A stretch of DNA of 39,742 bases from SIG452 sp045540295 (GCA_045540295.1 JAZQGY010000034.1:1-39742), one strand, 5' to 3'; shown: positions 7,708 through 16,977, numbered from the stretch's first letter. Notes: a model not told the origin generated them from the sequence alone. Made by a program: numbers and translations.

Positions 7708-8331
7708 GTGTATCGGAAGTTTTTTAAGCCTTTACTGGGTTTTATATTATCATTTGTTGGCTGTCTTGTGCTTCTTCCGTTTTACTTAATAATTGCCATT
7801 TTAATTAAATTGGACTCAAAAGGACCCGTGCTGTTTCGTCAGAAACGAATCGGAAAAGGAAAACGAGAATTCTATATTTTGAAATTTCGTACGATGAGAA
7901 CGGATACCCCATCAGACATGCCTACACATTTACTTGCGAATCCGGAATCTTATATTACCCGGATTGGCGGTTTTTTACGAAAAACATCTTTAGATGAGTT
8001 ACCTCAGATTTTTAATATTCTAAAAGGAGATATGGCCATTATTGGCCCCCGTCCTGCGCTGTGGAACCAATTTGATCTGATTGCAGAACGTGATCGATAC
8101 GGTGCCAATGAGGTGAAACCTGGTTTAACTGGGTACGCCCAGATTAACGGCAGAGACGAACTGCCTATTGATATGAAGGCAAAGCTGGATGGTGAGTACG
8201 TTCAGAAAATGAGCTTTTGGTTTGACATTAAAATGTTCTTTGGCACCATTTGGAGCGTATTGAAAAGCGATGGCGTGGTTGAAGGCGGTACCGGAAAAAC
8301 GGAACCGAAAGAGGAGTCTGCGAATTTATGA
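7708..8331 (+). CDS. Initiating phosphoglycosyl transferase (PglC-type, undecaprenyl-P sugar-1-P transferase)
   Basis: The frame is open from 7672, but the promoter would start transcripts near 7666. The GTG at 7708 lies 8 nt after GGAGG, so it is taken as the start, giving 207 residues. This is the small monotopic PGT form without the extra N-terminal helices. There is a re-entrant membrane helix at about 8-33, then KFRTM (59-63), the catalytic Asp96-Glu97 in SLDELPQ, GPRP, and PGLTGYAQINGR. It moves a sugar-1-phosphate from a UDP-sugar to undecaprenyl phosphate on the inner face of the membrane, starting the repeat unit. The sugar is likely a HexNAc or a 6-deoxy derivative, but the sequence does not fix it. 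The stop overlaps the next start (ATGA). Confidence 0.92.
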   Translation: MYRKFFKPLLGFILSFVGCLVLLPFYLIIAILIKLDSKGPVLFRQKRIGKGKREFYILKFRTMRTDTPSDMPTHLLANPESYITRIGGFLRKTSLDELPQIFNILKGDMAIIGPRPALWNQFDLIAERDRYGANEVKPGLTGYAQINGRDELPIDMKAKLDGEYVQKMSFWFDIKMFFGTIWSVLKSDGVVEGGTGKTEPKEESANL

Positions 8332-9116
8332 AAAATGTATTGATTACCGGTGCAGGCAGTTATATAGGATCACAGTTTGAGAAATATATGCAACAGTTTC
8401 CGCAAGACTATTGTGTGGATGTTGTTGATATGCTGGACGGCACTTGGTGTGAAAAAAGTTTCTCGGGGTATGATGTCGTGTTTCATGTGGCGGGTTTGGC
8501 TCACCAAAAGGAAACCAAAAAGAATGCCCCGCTTTATTACCATGTGAATCGGGATTTAGTATATTCTGTTGCACAAAAGGCCAAGGCGGATGGTGTGGGA
8601 CAGTTTGTGTTTTTAAGTTCTATGAGTGTCTACGGAATACATACCGGTATCATTACGGAAAATACAGTGCCAGCTCCAAAATCACATTATGGAAAATCCA
8701 AGTTAGAAGCAGAAGAATTGTTGCGTCAAATGGAATCCAGTCAGTTCCGAGTTGCAATCCTCCGTCCTCCTATGGTTTATGGAGAAGAATGTAGAGGAAA
8801 TTATCAGTTATTAAAAAAATTTGCTTTGAAATCGCCCGTATTTCCGAAAATCCAGAATCGTCGGAGTATGATTTGTATCGAACGGCTTTGCCAATTTGTA
8901 AAAGAGATTATGGACACTAATGCTGTAGGTCTATTTTTTCCGCAAGATCCTGAGTATGTTTGTACGAGTGATATGGTAGCAGAGATTGCAAAACAATCAG
9001 GGAGAAAGATTTGTTTGACGAAAGCCTTTAATTTTCTTATTTATATTTTCAGAGTTCCGGTTGTGCAAAAGGTCTTTGGAGATTTAGTTTATCAAATGCC
9101 TACGAAAAAGGAATGA
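8328..9116 (+). CDS. Short NAD-dependent epimerase/dehydratase-family (extended SDR) protein
   Basis: The 262-residue protein has the Rossmann loop GAGSYIG (8-14), LSSMSVYG around 96-103 and the active-site pair Tyr121/Lys125 (HYGKSK). This is the extended SDR layout of GalE, RmlD or nucleotide-sugar 4-ketoreductases. It is about 40-60 residues shorter than most such enzymes, with a reduced C-terminal substrate domain. It overlaps the PGT by 4 nt. PGT plus short SDR pairs are common where a UDP-4-keto-6-deoxy-HexNAc is reduced (WbpV/WbpK-like). No 4,6-dehydratase lies in this window, so the substrate would come from elsewhere. The fold is certain; the reaction is a guess. Confidence 0.82.
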   Translation: MKNVLITGAGSYIGSQFEKYMQQFPQDYCVDVVDMLDGTWCEKSFSGYDVVFHVAGLAHQKETKKNAPLYYHVNRDLVYSVAQKAKADGVGQFVFLSSMSVYGIHTGIITENTVPAPKSHYGKSKLEAEELLRQMESSQFRVAILRPPMVYGEECRGNYQLLKKFALKSPVFPKIQNRRSMICIERLCQFVKEIMDTNAVGLFFPQDPEYVCTSDMVAEIAKQSGRKICLTKAFNFLIYIFRVPVVQKVFGDLVYQMPTKKE

Positions 9117-9123
9117 AAATCAG

Positions 9124-10224
9124 ATGACGAAAAAAGTGTTAATGATCATTAATCATCCAGTATATGCATACACGCTCCGTAAAGAGATGATGAAGGCTTG
9201 TCTGGAAGCAGGTTATGATGTATATATTACTTTCCCATATGGCGATAGAGTGAAAGACTTGGAAGCTATGGGATGTAAATACATAGAATCTCATTTTGAT
9301 AGACATGGAAAAAATCCTTTGAAGGATTTTCTTTTGATCAGACAGTATTCCAAAATCCTGAAGCTGGTCCAACCCGATGTGGTATTGACATACACAATAA
9401 AGCCGAATATTTATGGTGGATTGGCATGTCGAATGAAAAAAATTCCGTATTTATCAAATATTACCGGCTTAGGGACTGCGATGTATCAGGGGGGATTGAT
9501 GCAGAAATTTTTGCTATTTCTCTATCGTTTATCCTCCAAGTATGCAGACTGTCTGTTCTTCCAGAATAGTCAGAATCTGGAGTTTTTCAAAGAAAAAAAA
9601 GCTATTGCAAAAAACTATGTGCTGCTTCCCGGTTCCGGAGTCAACATCAAGGAATATACATACGAGAAGTATCCATCCAAGGAGAAGCCTCTTTCTTTTC
9701 TGTTTATTGGCAGACTGATGCGGGATAAGGGCGTTGGTGAATTGGTGGAGGCTGCTAAAAATATCCGTCGGGACTATCCTGAAATTACCTTTGACTTGGT
9801 AGGTTTTTGCGAAGAAGAATACAAGCAAACATTTGATGAATTAAACGAAGGAAATGTGGTAAATGCTTTAGGGCAACAACAAAATGTGCGAGAATTTATT
9901 AAAAGTCACTCTGCCACGGTGTTGCCTTCTTATCATGAAGGAACTGCAAATGTACTCTTGGAAAGTGCAGCAACGGGACGTCCGTGTATTGCAAGTAATA
10001 TTCCGGGTTGCAAGGAAATTATAGACGATGGGATAACAGGATATGTGTTTGAGGCGAAAAGTGCTTCTGCATTGGAAGACGCTCTTCGAAAATTCATTGC
10101 TCTTTCCTATGAAGAACGGAAACAAATGGGCGTTTTAGGACGATTAAAAATGGAGCGGGAATATGACCGTGAAATTATTATAGAACACTACTTACGAGAA
10201 ATCGGGAAGGTGGAATCACGATGA
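9124..10224 (+). CDS. Glycosyltransferase family 4, PglA-like
   Basis: The 366-residue GT-B protein starts MTKKVLMIINHPVYAY and carries TYTIKPNIYGG and ITGLGTAMYQGG in the N-terminal acceptor half. The C-terminal half has GRLMRDKGVGELVEA and the GT4 signature HEGTANVLLESAATGRP with its two Glu residues (EX7E-like). This close match in layout to PglA (an alpha-1,3 GalNAc transferase acting on Und-PP-linked sugar) suggests it adds the second sugar after the PGT. No signal peptide is present; it should bind the membrane from the cytosol. It begins 7 nt after the SDR gene and its stop overlaps the next start. Confidence 0.88.
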   Translation: MTKKVLMIINHPVYAYTLRKEMMKACLEAGYDVYITFPYGDRVKDLEAMGCKYIESHFDRHGKNPLKDFLLIRQYSKILKLVQPDVVLTYTIKPNIYGGLACRMKKIPYLSNITGLGTAMYQGGLMQKFLLFLYRLSSKYADCLFFQNSQNLEFFKEKKAIAKNYVLLPGSGVNIKEYTYEKYPSKEKPLSFLFIGRLMRDKGVGELVEAAKNIRRDYPEITFDLVGFCEEEYKQTFDELNEGNVVNALGQQQNVREFIKSHSATVLPSYHEGTANVLLESAATGRPCIASNIPGCKEIIDDGITGYVFEAKSASALEDALRKFIALSYEERKQMGVLGRLKMEREYDREIIIEHYLREIGKVESR

Positions 10225-11540
10225 ACTTATACGAAAAAATTGTAAACAGACAGGAAAAGATTTCCTTAGTTGGTTTAGGTTATGTGGGAATGCCCATTGC
10301 CGTTGCCTTTGCCAAAAAGGTGGATGTAATCGGTTTTGACTTAAATGCCAAAAAAATTGAGCTTTATAAAAATGGGATTGACCCCACCAAAGAAGTAGGG
10401 GACGATGCTATCAAAGCAACTACTGTTGACTTCACTTCGGATCCTGCTCGATTACGGGAAGCGAAATTTCACATTGTGGCAGTACCTACTCCTGTGAATC
10501 CTGATCATACTCCGGACTTAACTCCTGTGGAAGGTGCCAGCAGAATTTTAGGTCAGAATTTGACCAAAGGTTCGGTTGTGGTATTTGAAAGCACCGTATA
10601 TCCCGGCGTTACCGAGGATGTTTGTGTGCCGATTTTGGAAAAAGAAAGCGGCTTAACATGCGGTGTTGATTTTAAAATTGGTTATTCTCCTGAACGAATC
10701 AATCCCGGTGATAAAGTACATAGACTGGAAACCATTGTGAAAATTGTTTCCGGTATGGATGCAGAAACGTTAGATACCGTTGCTAAAGTGTATGAACTGG
10801 TGGTAGAAGCAGGGGTACACCGTGCAGAAAGCATCAAGGTAGCAGAAGCCGCAAAAGTAATTGAAAACAGTCAGCGTGATATCAACATTGCCTTTATGAA
10901 TGAGTTGTCCATTATTTTTAATAAAATGGGCATTGATACCAAAGCAGTGTTAGCAGCTGCAGGCACCAAATGGAATTTCCTAAAGTTTTCCCCCGGTCTG
11001 GTAGGCGGGCACTGCATCGGCGTAGACCCCTATTACCTCACATATAAAGCTGAGCAACTGGGATACCACAGCAAAATTATTCTATCCGGACGTACCATCA
11101 ACGATGATATGGGTAAATACGTGGCAGAAAATATCATCAAGAATTTAATCCGTGCGGATATTTCTATCAAAAATGCTAAGGTGGCAATGTTGGGCTTTAC
11201 CTTTAAAGAGAATTGTCCTGATACCCGGAATACCAGAGTGATTGATATTATGAACGAACTGGCGGAATATGATGTGGTTCCTATGGTATGTGATCCGGTG
11301 GCAGATAAGAATGAAGCATTGCACGAATACGGTATCTCCTTCTGCAATATGGAAGATATCCATGATGTGGATTGTTTAATCATTGCAGTTGGTCATGAAG
11401 AATTTATGAAGATGAGTTTTGCCGATTTGGATCAGTTCTTTAAGGATGTGCCCAACCACAAAAGAGTGTTGGTAGACATCAAAGGCGTATTCAACAGAAA
11501 AGAAGCTGAAAATTTAGGCTATAATTATTGGAGATTATAA
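10221..11540 (+). CDS. tviB: UDP-N-acetylglucosamine 6-dehydrogenase (TviB/WbpO type)
   Basis: The 439-residue protein has the NAD-binding loop GLGYVG (18-23), a middle UDPGDH helix block (KVAEAAKVIENSQRDINIAF) and the catalytic Cys265 in GGHCIGVDPYYL. The VENSQRDINIAFMNELS-like stretch is typical of the TviB/WbpO/WecC group, which oxidises UDP-HexNAc twice at C6, rather than the UDP-glucose dehydrogenases. The likely product is UDP-GlcNAcA. The next gene is a TviC/WbpP-like epimerase, the same pairing as in Salmonella Vi and Pseudomonas O6 loci, which supports the assignment. It overlaps the GT4 stop by 4 nt. Confidence 0.92.
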   Translation: MNLYEKIVNRQEKISLVGLGYVGMPIAVAFAKKVDVIGFDLNAKKIELYKNGIDPTKEVGDDAIKATTVDFTSDPARLREAKFHIVAVPTPVNPDHTPDLTPVEGASRILGQNLTKGSVVVFESTVYPGVTEDVCVPILEKESGLTCGVDFKIGYSPERINPGDKVHRLETIVKIVSGMDAETLDTVAKVYELVVEAGVHRAESIKVAEAAKVIENSQRDINIAFMNELSIIFNKMGIDTKAVLAAAGTKWNFLKFSPGLVGGHCIGVDPYYLTYKAEQLGYHSKIILSGRTINDDMGKYVAENIIKNLIRADISIKNAKVAMLGFTFKENCPDTRNTRVIDIMNELAEYDVVPMVCDPVADKNEALHEYGISFCNMEDIHDVDCLIIAVGHEEFMKMSFADLDQFFKDVPNHKRVLVDIKGVFNRKEAENLGYNYWRL

Positions 11541-11543
11541 ATT

Positions 11544-12518
11544 ATGGGTTACAAAGAGTTAAAATTTCCGGAAGGTTCTCGATTTTTAGTAACGGGTGGT
11601 GCAGGTTTTATCGGCTCTAACCTATGTGAAGCAATTTTAAATATGGGTTTTTTTGTTCGTTGTTTGGACGACTTTTCCACGGGGAAGCGAGAAAACATTG
11701 AGCCTTTCCTGAAGAATCCGAATTTTGAACTTTTAGAAGGGGATATCCGGGATTTAGATACCTGTATGAAGGCTTGTGAAGGGATTGATTATGTATCTCA
11801 TCAGGCGGCGTGGGGAAGCGTTCCCAGAAGCATTGAAATGCCTCTTTTATATGAGGATATTAATATTCGCGGAACCTTAAATATGATGGAAGCGGCACGA
11901 CAGAACAAGGTGAAAAAATTTGTGTATGCTTCCAGCTCTTCCGTGTATGGAGACGAACCTAATTTACCGAAAAGAGAAGATAGAGTAGGGAAGGTTCTAT
12001 CTCCCTATGCATTAACTAAGAAAACCAACGAGGAATACGGTAGACTTTATAGTAAGCTGTATGGGTTGGAAACGGTTGGATTCCGTTATTTCAATGTGTT
12101 CGGTCGCCGTCAGGATCCTCACGGTTACTATGCGGCAGTCATTCCGAAATTTGTGAAAGCGCTGTTAAATGACGAGGCTCCCACCATCAACGGCGACGGG
12201 AAGCAGTCCCGTGATTTTACCTATATTGAGAATGTGATTGAAGCAAACTTAAAAGGAATGCTTTCCGGTCCAGAAGCTGCCGGAGAAGCCTTCAATATTG
12301 CATACGGCGGTCAGGAATATTTAATTGATTTATATAACAAACTTTGCGAGCTTTTAGGTAAGCATATTAAGCCCAATTACGGTCCCGACCGTGCAGGAGA
12401 TATTAAGCATTCCAATGCTGATATTTCCAAAGCAAAAAAACTTTTGGGATATGCCCCCGAATATGATTTCTGTCGTGGTATTGAGTTGGCAGTAGATTGG
12501 TATAAGGAGAATTTGTAA
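11544..12518 (+). CDS. tviC: UDP-N-acetylglucosaminuronate 4-epimerase (TviC/WbpP type)
   Basis: The 324-residue extended SDR has GGAGFIGS (18-25), ASSSSVYG, and the Tyr155/Lys159 pair in SPYALTKK. The stretch SHQAAWGSVPRSIEMP and the NVFGRRQDPHG motif are characteristic of WbpP/TviC C4-epimerases, which interconvert GlcNAc/GalNAc or their uronates. With the adjacent dehydrogenase it should supply UDP-GalNAcA. The gene begins 3 nt after the previous stop, so the two are translationally linked. An alternative is UDP-GlcNAc/GalNAc epimerisation without a uronate. Confidence 0.9.
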   Translation: MGYKELKFPEGSRFLVTGGAGFIGSNLCEAILNMGFFVRCLDDFSTGKRENIEPFLKNPNFELLEGDIRDLDTCMKACEGIDYVSHQAAWGSVPRSIEMPLLYEDINIRGTLNMMEAARQNKVKKFVYASSSSVYGDEPNLPKREDRVGKVLSPYALTKKTNEEYGRLYSKLYGLETVGFRYFNVFGRRQDPHGYYAAVIPKFVKALLNDEAPTINGDGKQSRDFTYIENVIEANLKGMLSGPEAAGEAFNIAYGGQEYLIDLYNKLCELLGKHIKPNYGPDRAGDIKHSNADISKAKKLLGYAPEYDFCRGIELAVDWYKENL

Positions 12519-12519
12519 G

Positions 12520-13563
12520 ATGAAAATTGCAATTCATAGAAACGAAAAGCTGTTTAAGCATTCAACCCTGTGGACAACCCCGTGGATTGAGTATTGCGAA
12601 AAGAACCAGATTCCCTATGAAATTGTAGATTGCTATTCCAATGGAATTTTAGAAAAACTAAAAGAATTTGATTGCCTGTTATGGCATTTTTCCAACTATT
12701 CCTATCAGGATATGCTCTTTGCCAGAACCATTTTAAATGTTGCAAAAAATTTGGGATTAAAAACCTTCCCTGAGCCGGAAGCCTGCTGGCATTTTGACGA
12801 TAAGGTGGCAGAAATGTATTTATTGCAGTCCGCAGAGGCTCCCATTCCTGAATCCTACACATTTTATACCATAGAGGATTTAAAGAATTGGGCAGAAAAC
12901 TATCAGAGCTATCCCATTGTTGGGAAACTTCGTTGCGGAAGCGGTTCTTCCAATGTGAAGCTGTTAAAAAGTAAACACGATTTAATTTCTTATGGAAAGA
13001 AAATGTTTCAAAAGGGATATAGCCCTGCTCCCAATCTTCTTTATAAAACCAAGTCCAATGTGAAGTCTTCCAAGGATTGGGAAACCTTTGTAAAACGGTT
13101 CAAACGAATTCCCGATTTTTTAGAAACCATCAAAAAATCTAAAATGGCACCCCGTGAACGTGGCTATTGCTATCTGCAGGAATTCGTTCCCAATGACGGA
13201 TTTGACTTGAAGATTGTTGTAGTGGGTGACAAATTAAGCTATATTGTGAGAAATACCCGTAAGGGAGATTTCCGTGCATCCGGTGGCGGAGATTTGTTCT
13301 TTGATAAAAGTTATGTGACGCCGGATATTATCAAAACCGCATTTGAAACCAGTGAACGGTTAGGCGTTTTATGTATGGGCTACGATTACGTGGTGGATAA
13401 ACGTACCAACACCGGTAAAATTCTGGAAATGAGCTATGGCTTTTCCCATACCGCACTGATGGGAGCTGAGGGGTATTGGACCCGTGACGGTGTGTGGCAT
13501 GACGAAGCATTGAATGCCCCTCATGAAATTATCAGATGCTTAACAGGAGAGAAGAAAGCATGA
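12520..13563 (+). CDS. ATP-grasp (RimK-like) ligase, probable amide-bond-forming
   Basis: The 347-residue protein has ATP-grasp features: a FDDK segment (92-95) at the domain boundary, ATP-binding Lys136, a flexible Gly/Ser loop CGSGSSNV (139-146), YLQEFVPNDGFDLKIVVVGDK for the adenine and catalytic core, an RASGGGD loop and a C-terminal ILEMSYGF metal site. The family joins a carboxylate to an amine using ATP. There is no export signal. It sits 1 nt after the UDP-GalNAcA epimerase gene and overlaps a CapA-like gene. This suggests it couples an amino acid or amine to the uronic acid carboxyl, or to a linked carboxylate; that is inference. RimK-type peptide elongation is an alternative. Confidence 0.82.
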   Translation: MKIAIHRNEKLFKHSTLWTTPWIEYCEKNQIPYEIVDCYSNGILEKLKEFDCLLWHFSNYSYQDMLFARTILNVAKNLGLKTFPEPEACWHFDDKVAEMYLLQSAEAPIPESYTFYTIEDLKNWAENYQSYPIVGKLRCGSGSSNVKLLKSKHDLISYGKKMFQKGYSPAPNLLYKTKSNVKSSKDWETFVKRFKRIPDFLETIKKSKMAPRERGYCYLQEFVPNDGFDLKIVVVGDKLSYIVRNTRKGDFRASGGGDLFFDKSYVTPDIIKTAFETSERLGVLCMGYDYVVDKRTNTGKILEMSYGFSHTALMGAEGYWTRDGVWHDEALNAPHEIIRCLTGEKKA

Positions 13564-14630
13564 AGATTGCTTTTTTAGGCGATATTGCCTTTGTGGGACA
13601 ATTTGATATTACGAAAAATCCGAATCTGCGGGAACAGCTTTCACCCATGGCAGAATATCTTTCAGGTTTTGATTTGGTGGTTGCAAATCTGGAATCTCCT
13701 TTTACCGAAAAGAAACATTCTATGGTCTGCAAGGGGATTCATGTGAAAACCTCCCCGAAAAATGCAGAGCTTTTAAAATTCTTGCATGTGGATGTAGTGT
13801 CTTTAGCCAACAATCATATGTTTGATTATAGTCGAAAAGGTTACGAGGACACGGTTTTAGCTTTAGAAAATCAAGGGATTTCCTATTTTGGTATCAACGG
13901 AAAAATCCATCGTGAAGAAATGGACGGAAATTGCTTGAAATTTATGGGTTATTGCTGTTACACGGCAAACGGTACCCGATATCGGAGTGAAACTAAGACA
14001 GATTATATTACGCCTGTTTTGGAAGAGGACATCATTTCTAAAATTTCGGAAGATCACTGTTTACCCGTTGTGAGTATTCATTGGGGAGACGAAAATGTGA
14101 ATTATCCCCGATATGAACACATGCGATTTGCCCGTTCTTTAGCAGAACGGGGAACTTTTCTGCTACATGGTCATCATCCGCATGCTTTGCAAGGGATTGA
14201 AAAAAAAGGAGAATCTCTCATTGCTTATAGTCTTGGTAATTTTTGCTTTGACGAAATAGATTCTCACTCTGTAAAAGGATTAAAAAATAAGATGCAGAAG
14301 ATGAATCGCCAGGGGTGTGTGCTTGCGGTGACTGTTGAAAATAATCAGATAACCGACTATGAATGTAAAACATTTGCCTTTGGAGACGGCGAGATGAATT
14401 TTGTTTCCAACGAAGAGTTTCCGGCATATTCCGAAGCATTGTTGATGGATGAGAATGTTTATGTTCCTATGCGTCAGGATGCCCTGACCGAAAGTTTAAA
14501 ACATATTTCCACCGGCAAAAAGAATCTTTCCTGGATTTTTAAACGCTTAAACTACTACTTTATCGGTGCTGTCTTAAAGGGCAGACGAAATCAGAAAAAT
14601 TACCGGAAAACATTTCGTTTTTTGAGATAA
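13560..14630 (+). CDS. capA: CapA-family metallophosphoesterase-like protein (cytosolic form)
   Basis: The start at 13560 overlaps the ATP-grasp stop (ATGA) and has GGAGAG upstream; the longer frame from 13536 is not needed. The 356-residue protein carries the PGA_cap pattern: FLGDIAFVG at the N-terminus, ANLESPFT, SLANNHMFDY, SIHWGDE and LLHGHHPHALQGIE, with the Asp, Asn and His metal ligands all in place. CapA/PgsA proteins are needed for poly-gamma-glutamate capsule assembly and related amide polymers. This one has no signal peptide or membrane anchor, unlike B. subtilis PgsA, so it should act in the cytosol. The tight link to the ATP-grasp gene suggests a two-enzyme step. The reaction is not known. 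Confidence 0.88.
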   Translation: MKIAFLGDIAFVGQFDITKNPNLREQLSPMAEYLSGFDLVVANLESPFTEKKHSMVCKGIHVKTSPKNAELLKFLHVDVVSLANNHMFDYSRKGYEDTVLALENQGISYFGINGKIHREEMDGNCLKFMGYCCYTANGTRYRSETKTDYITPVLEEDIISKISEDHCLPVVSIHWGDENVNYPRYEHMRFARSLAERGTFLLHGHHPHALQGIEKKGESLIAYSLGNFCFDEIDSHSVKGLKNKMQKMNRQGCVLAVTVENNQITDYECKTFAFGDGEMNFVSNEEFPAYSEALLMDENVYVPMRQDALTESLKHISTGKKNLSWIFKRLNYYFIGAVLKGRRNQKNYRKTFRFLR

Positions 14631-14643
14631 TCGGAGAATTTTT

Positions 14644-15831
14644 ATGAAAAAAGTATTGTATGTAGGGAATTTTATGTTTCCTGATAAAAATGCTGCAGCC
14701 AACCGTGTGGTATCCAATGGACGAATTTTTCGTGCGTTGGGATATGATGTGGATTTTATTGGTGTGAAGAAAGGCGTCAAAGTTTCTCTTTTAGAGACGA
14801 AAGAAGAATTTGACGGTTTTTTCGGATATCATTTGCCGGCACCTGTCGGTATTAAAGGCTGGTTGTTTTACAGGTCTTGTTTTCAAAAAATTCTTCCTTA
14901 TTTAGAGCAGGAAAAAAATGAGCTGGAAGCAGTTGTGATGTACGGATGTCCTTGCCTTTCACTCTTTGGAGGCTTACTGCGTAAGTGGTGCAAAACAAAT
15001 GACAAAAAAATTTATTCCGATGCGGTGGATTGGTTATCTGCCAATACCGGTTCTCCCATTTATCGCATGATTAAATATTTGGATACCAGATACCTGAAGG
15101 CTCATTTGTATCCGAAAACTGATGGCGTGATTGCAGTCAGCAGTTATCTGGAGAACTATTACAAAGGCAGAGGTTGCAATGTGGTGCGAATTCCGCCTTT
15201 GGTGAAAAAAGTAGAGCCGGTATTATCTCAGGGTGAAAGCCGAGAGATTTGCAGCATTGTATATGCGGGGATTCCCTTTGCATTAAACGGTATGAAAGTG
15301 AAGAAGGATACCTATAAAGACCGATTGGATATTACCGTATCGTTATTAGGAAAGTTACAACATCCTTTTTGCTTTGATATTTACGGTTTAACCGAAGAAC
15401 AGTATCTGGGCGTGATTCCGGAACATAGAGAGCTGCTTCAGAACAACCGGGAAAAAATTATTTTTCACGGATCAGTGGAGAATACTGAGGTTAAACAAGC
15501 TATTATGCATGCAGATTTCACTGTGTTTCTACGGGACAAAAATATTGGCACAATGGCTGGATTTCCAACTAAATTTGCAGAAAGTATGTGTTTAGGTACT
15601 CCCGTAATCACCACGGATACCAGCGATTTGGCAGAATATTTGCATCACGGTGAAAACGGTTTCTTTTTAGATATTTCCAATCAAGTTTCATCTTTAAAAA
15701 CTTTGGAAGAAATCGTTTTATTAGACACAGAAACTCGTTTTAAAATGAAGGAAAACTGTGCAAAGGAAACCGGATTTTCTTATGAATCCTATATACAAAA
15801 GATGGAATCGTTTTTAGAAGCAAACAGATAA
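14644..15831 (+). CDS. Glycosyltransferase, GT-B fold (GT4-like)
   Basis: The 395-residue protein opens MKKVLYVGNFMFPDKNAAANRV, the usual N-terminal GT-B strand and nucleotide-free acceptor half. The C-terminal half has VENTEVKQAIMHADFTVFLR and GFPTKFAESMCLGTPVITTDTSD, with the conserved Glu-containing donor site of GT4. It probably adds one sugar of the repeat unit to the lipid-linked acceptor. Weak GGAGA precedes the ATG, 13 nt after capA. There is no membrane helix. Confidence 0.84.
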   Translation: MKKVLYVGNFMFPDKNAAANRVVSNGRIFRALGYDVDFIGVKKGVKVSLLETKEEFDGFFGYHLPAPVGIKGWLFYRSCFQKILPYLEQEKNELEAVVMYGCPCLSLFGGLLRKWCKTNDKKIYSDAVDWLSANTGSPIYRMIKYLDTRYLKAHLYPKTDGVIAVSSYLENYYKGRGCNVVRIPPLVKKVEPVLSQGESREICSIVYAGIPFALNGMKVKKDTYKDRLDITVSLLGKLQHPFCFDIYGLTEEQYLGVIPEHRELLQNNREKIIFHGSVENTEVKQAIMHADFTVFLRDKNIGTMAGFPTKFAESMCLGTPVITTDTSDLAEYLHHGENGFFLDISNQVSSLKTLEEIVLLDTETRFKMKENCAKETGFSYESYIQKMESFLEANR

Positions 15832-15855
15832 GCAAGATCTAATAGAGAGGTAGTT

Positions 15856-16962
15856 ATGACTCCATATATCTTTATGATTGTCATTTGGTTTGCGTTATAT
15901 TATTATTTATTGTATCAAACCAAAGGTTTAACAGAAGAAAGTATTGACCGACGGAAGAAAATTTTCGTCGGCCTTGCAGGCACTGTTTTATTTGTAATTA
16001 TGGGATTTCGACACTATATGGTTGGGTTCGATACGCCACAGTATATTGCGGTTTACCACAGCAGTCCGTATTCTAATTGGAAGTTTATTCTGCAGCCGGA
16101 GAACATCCGGGAACAGGAAATTGGCTTCAAATTGTATAACACATTATTATATAAGTTGCGATTTTCCGATCAGATGTATCTGATATTATATGCATTTTTG
16201 ATCACATTTGGCGTTTCCAAGCAGATTTTAAAATATTGCAAAAATCCTTTTTTAGGACTTTATTTGCATACGACTATCGGTCTTTTTACTATGTCTATGT
16301 CTGGAATTCGGCAATCGCTGGCTTGTGTGATTATTTGGATGGCGATAGACTGTATTTTAGAAAAAAAACCCGTCCGTTATTTTCTGGCTGTCATTGTGGC
16401 AAGTTTGTTCCATCAATCCGCAATTTTTATGGTGGTATTCTATTTTGCCCGTTATATCAAGATAAAAAAAGGTACCGGTTGGATGCTTGCTCTCTTTTCT
16501 ATGGCCTGCATTTTTTTGCGACCGCTTTTTACTCCGATTTTAGGGTATTTTTTACCCGAAAAATACGAAAAATATGGGTTAATCAGTGAAATGTATTCTG
16601 TCAATCCTGGGGTTGTTCTGATTGCACTGTTAATTCCAATTTTTTGCTTATTTTTCTGGGAACGGCATAAGCTTAAGAATGCAAAAGAAGAACAACTCTG
16701 TTCCCTTTGTTATTCAGGTTCTTTCTGCTATGCCATCATTACCACCTTGTCGTTGTCTTCTCAAATGATCGGTAGAATGAATATGTATTTTTATATTTTC
16801 AATGTCATTCTCTTAGGTAATATTATCGAGGAAATAGACGATTGGAAAACCCGTACAATTGCATTTATATTTGCTATTATATTGCCGGGATATATGTTCT
16901 TTAAATCAATGAGTCTTGGAATTGCGCCCTATTACTTTTTCTGGGAAACTTATGGAATGTAA
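15856..16962 (+). CDS. epsG: EpsG-family membrane polymerase (Wzy-like)
   Basis: The 368-residue protein is very hydrophobic with about 10 predicted membrane helices. EpsG-family marks are FRHYMVGFDTPQYIAVY in the first third, SGIRQSLA in the middle and LFHQSAIF, with Arg and His residues typical of the family. EpsG-like proteins take the place of Wzy polymerase in many Firmicutes exopolysaccharide loci and join flipped repeat units on the outer face. It is the only polymerase candidate in the cluster and sits between two glycosyltransferase genes. The other hydrophobic transporter-like protein is the flippase at 23581. Confidence 0.85.
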   Translation: MTPYIFMIVIWFALYYYLLYQTKGLTEESIDRRKKIFVGLAGTVLFVIMGFRHYMVGFDTPQYIAVYHSSPYSNWKFILQPENIREQEIGFKLYNTLLYKLRFSDQMYLILYAFLITFGVSKQILKYCKNPFLGLYLHTTIGLFTMSMSGIRQSLACVIIWMAIDCILEKKPVRYFLAVIVASLFHQSAIFMVVFYFARYIKIKKGTGWMLALFSMACIFLRPLFTPILGYFLPEKYEKYGLISEMYSVNPGVVLIALLIPIFCLFFWERHKLKNAKEEQLCSLCYSGSFCYAIITTLSLSSQMIGRMNMYFYIFNVILLGNIIEEIDDWKTRTIAFIFAIILPGYMFFKSMSLGIAPYYFFWETYGM

Positions 16963-16977
16963 AGTGGAGAAGCTGCT

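Noticed and set aside
12520..14630. Classical poly-gamma-glutamate capsule operon (capBCA)
   Set aside because: There is no Mur-ligase-type CapB or small membrane CapC; the ligase is ATP-grasp and CapA has no anchor.
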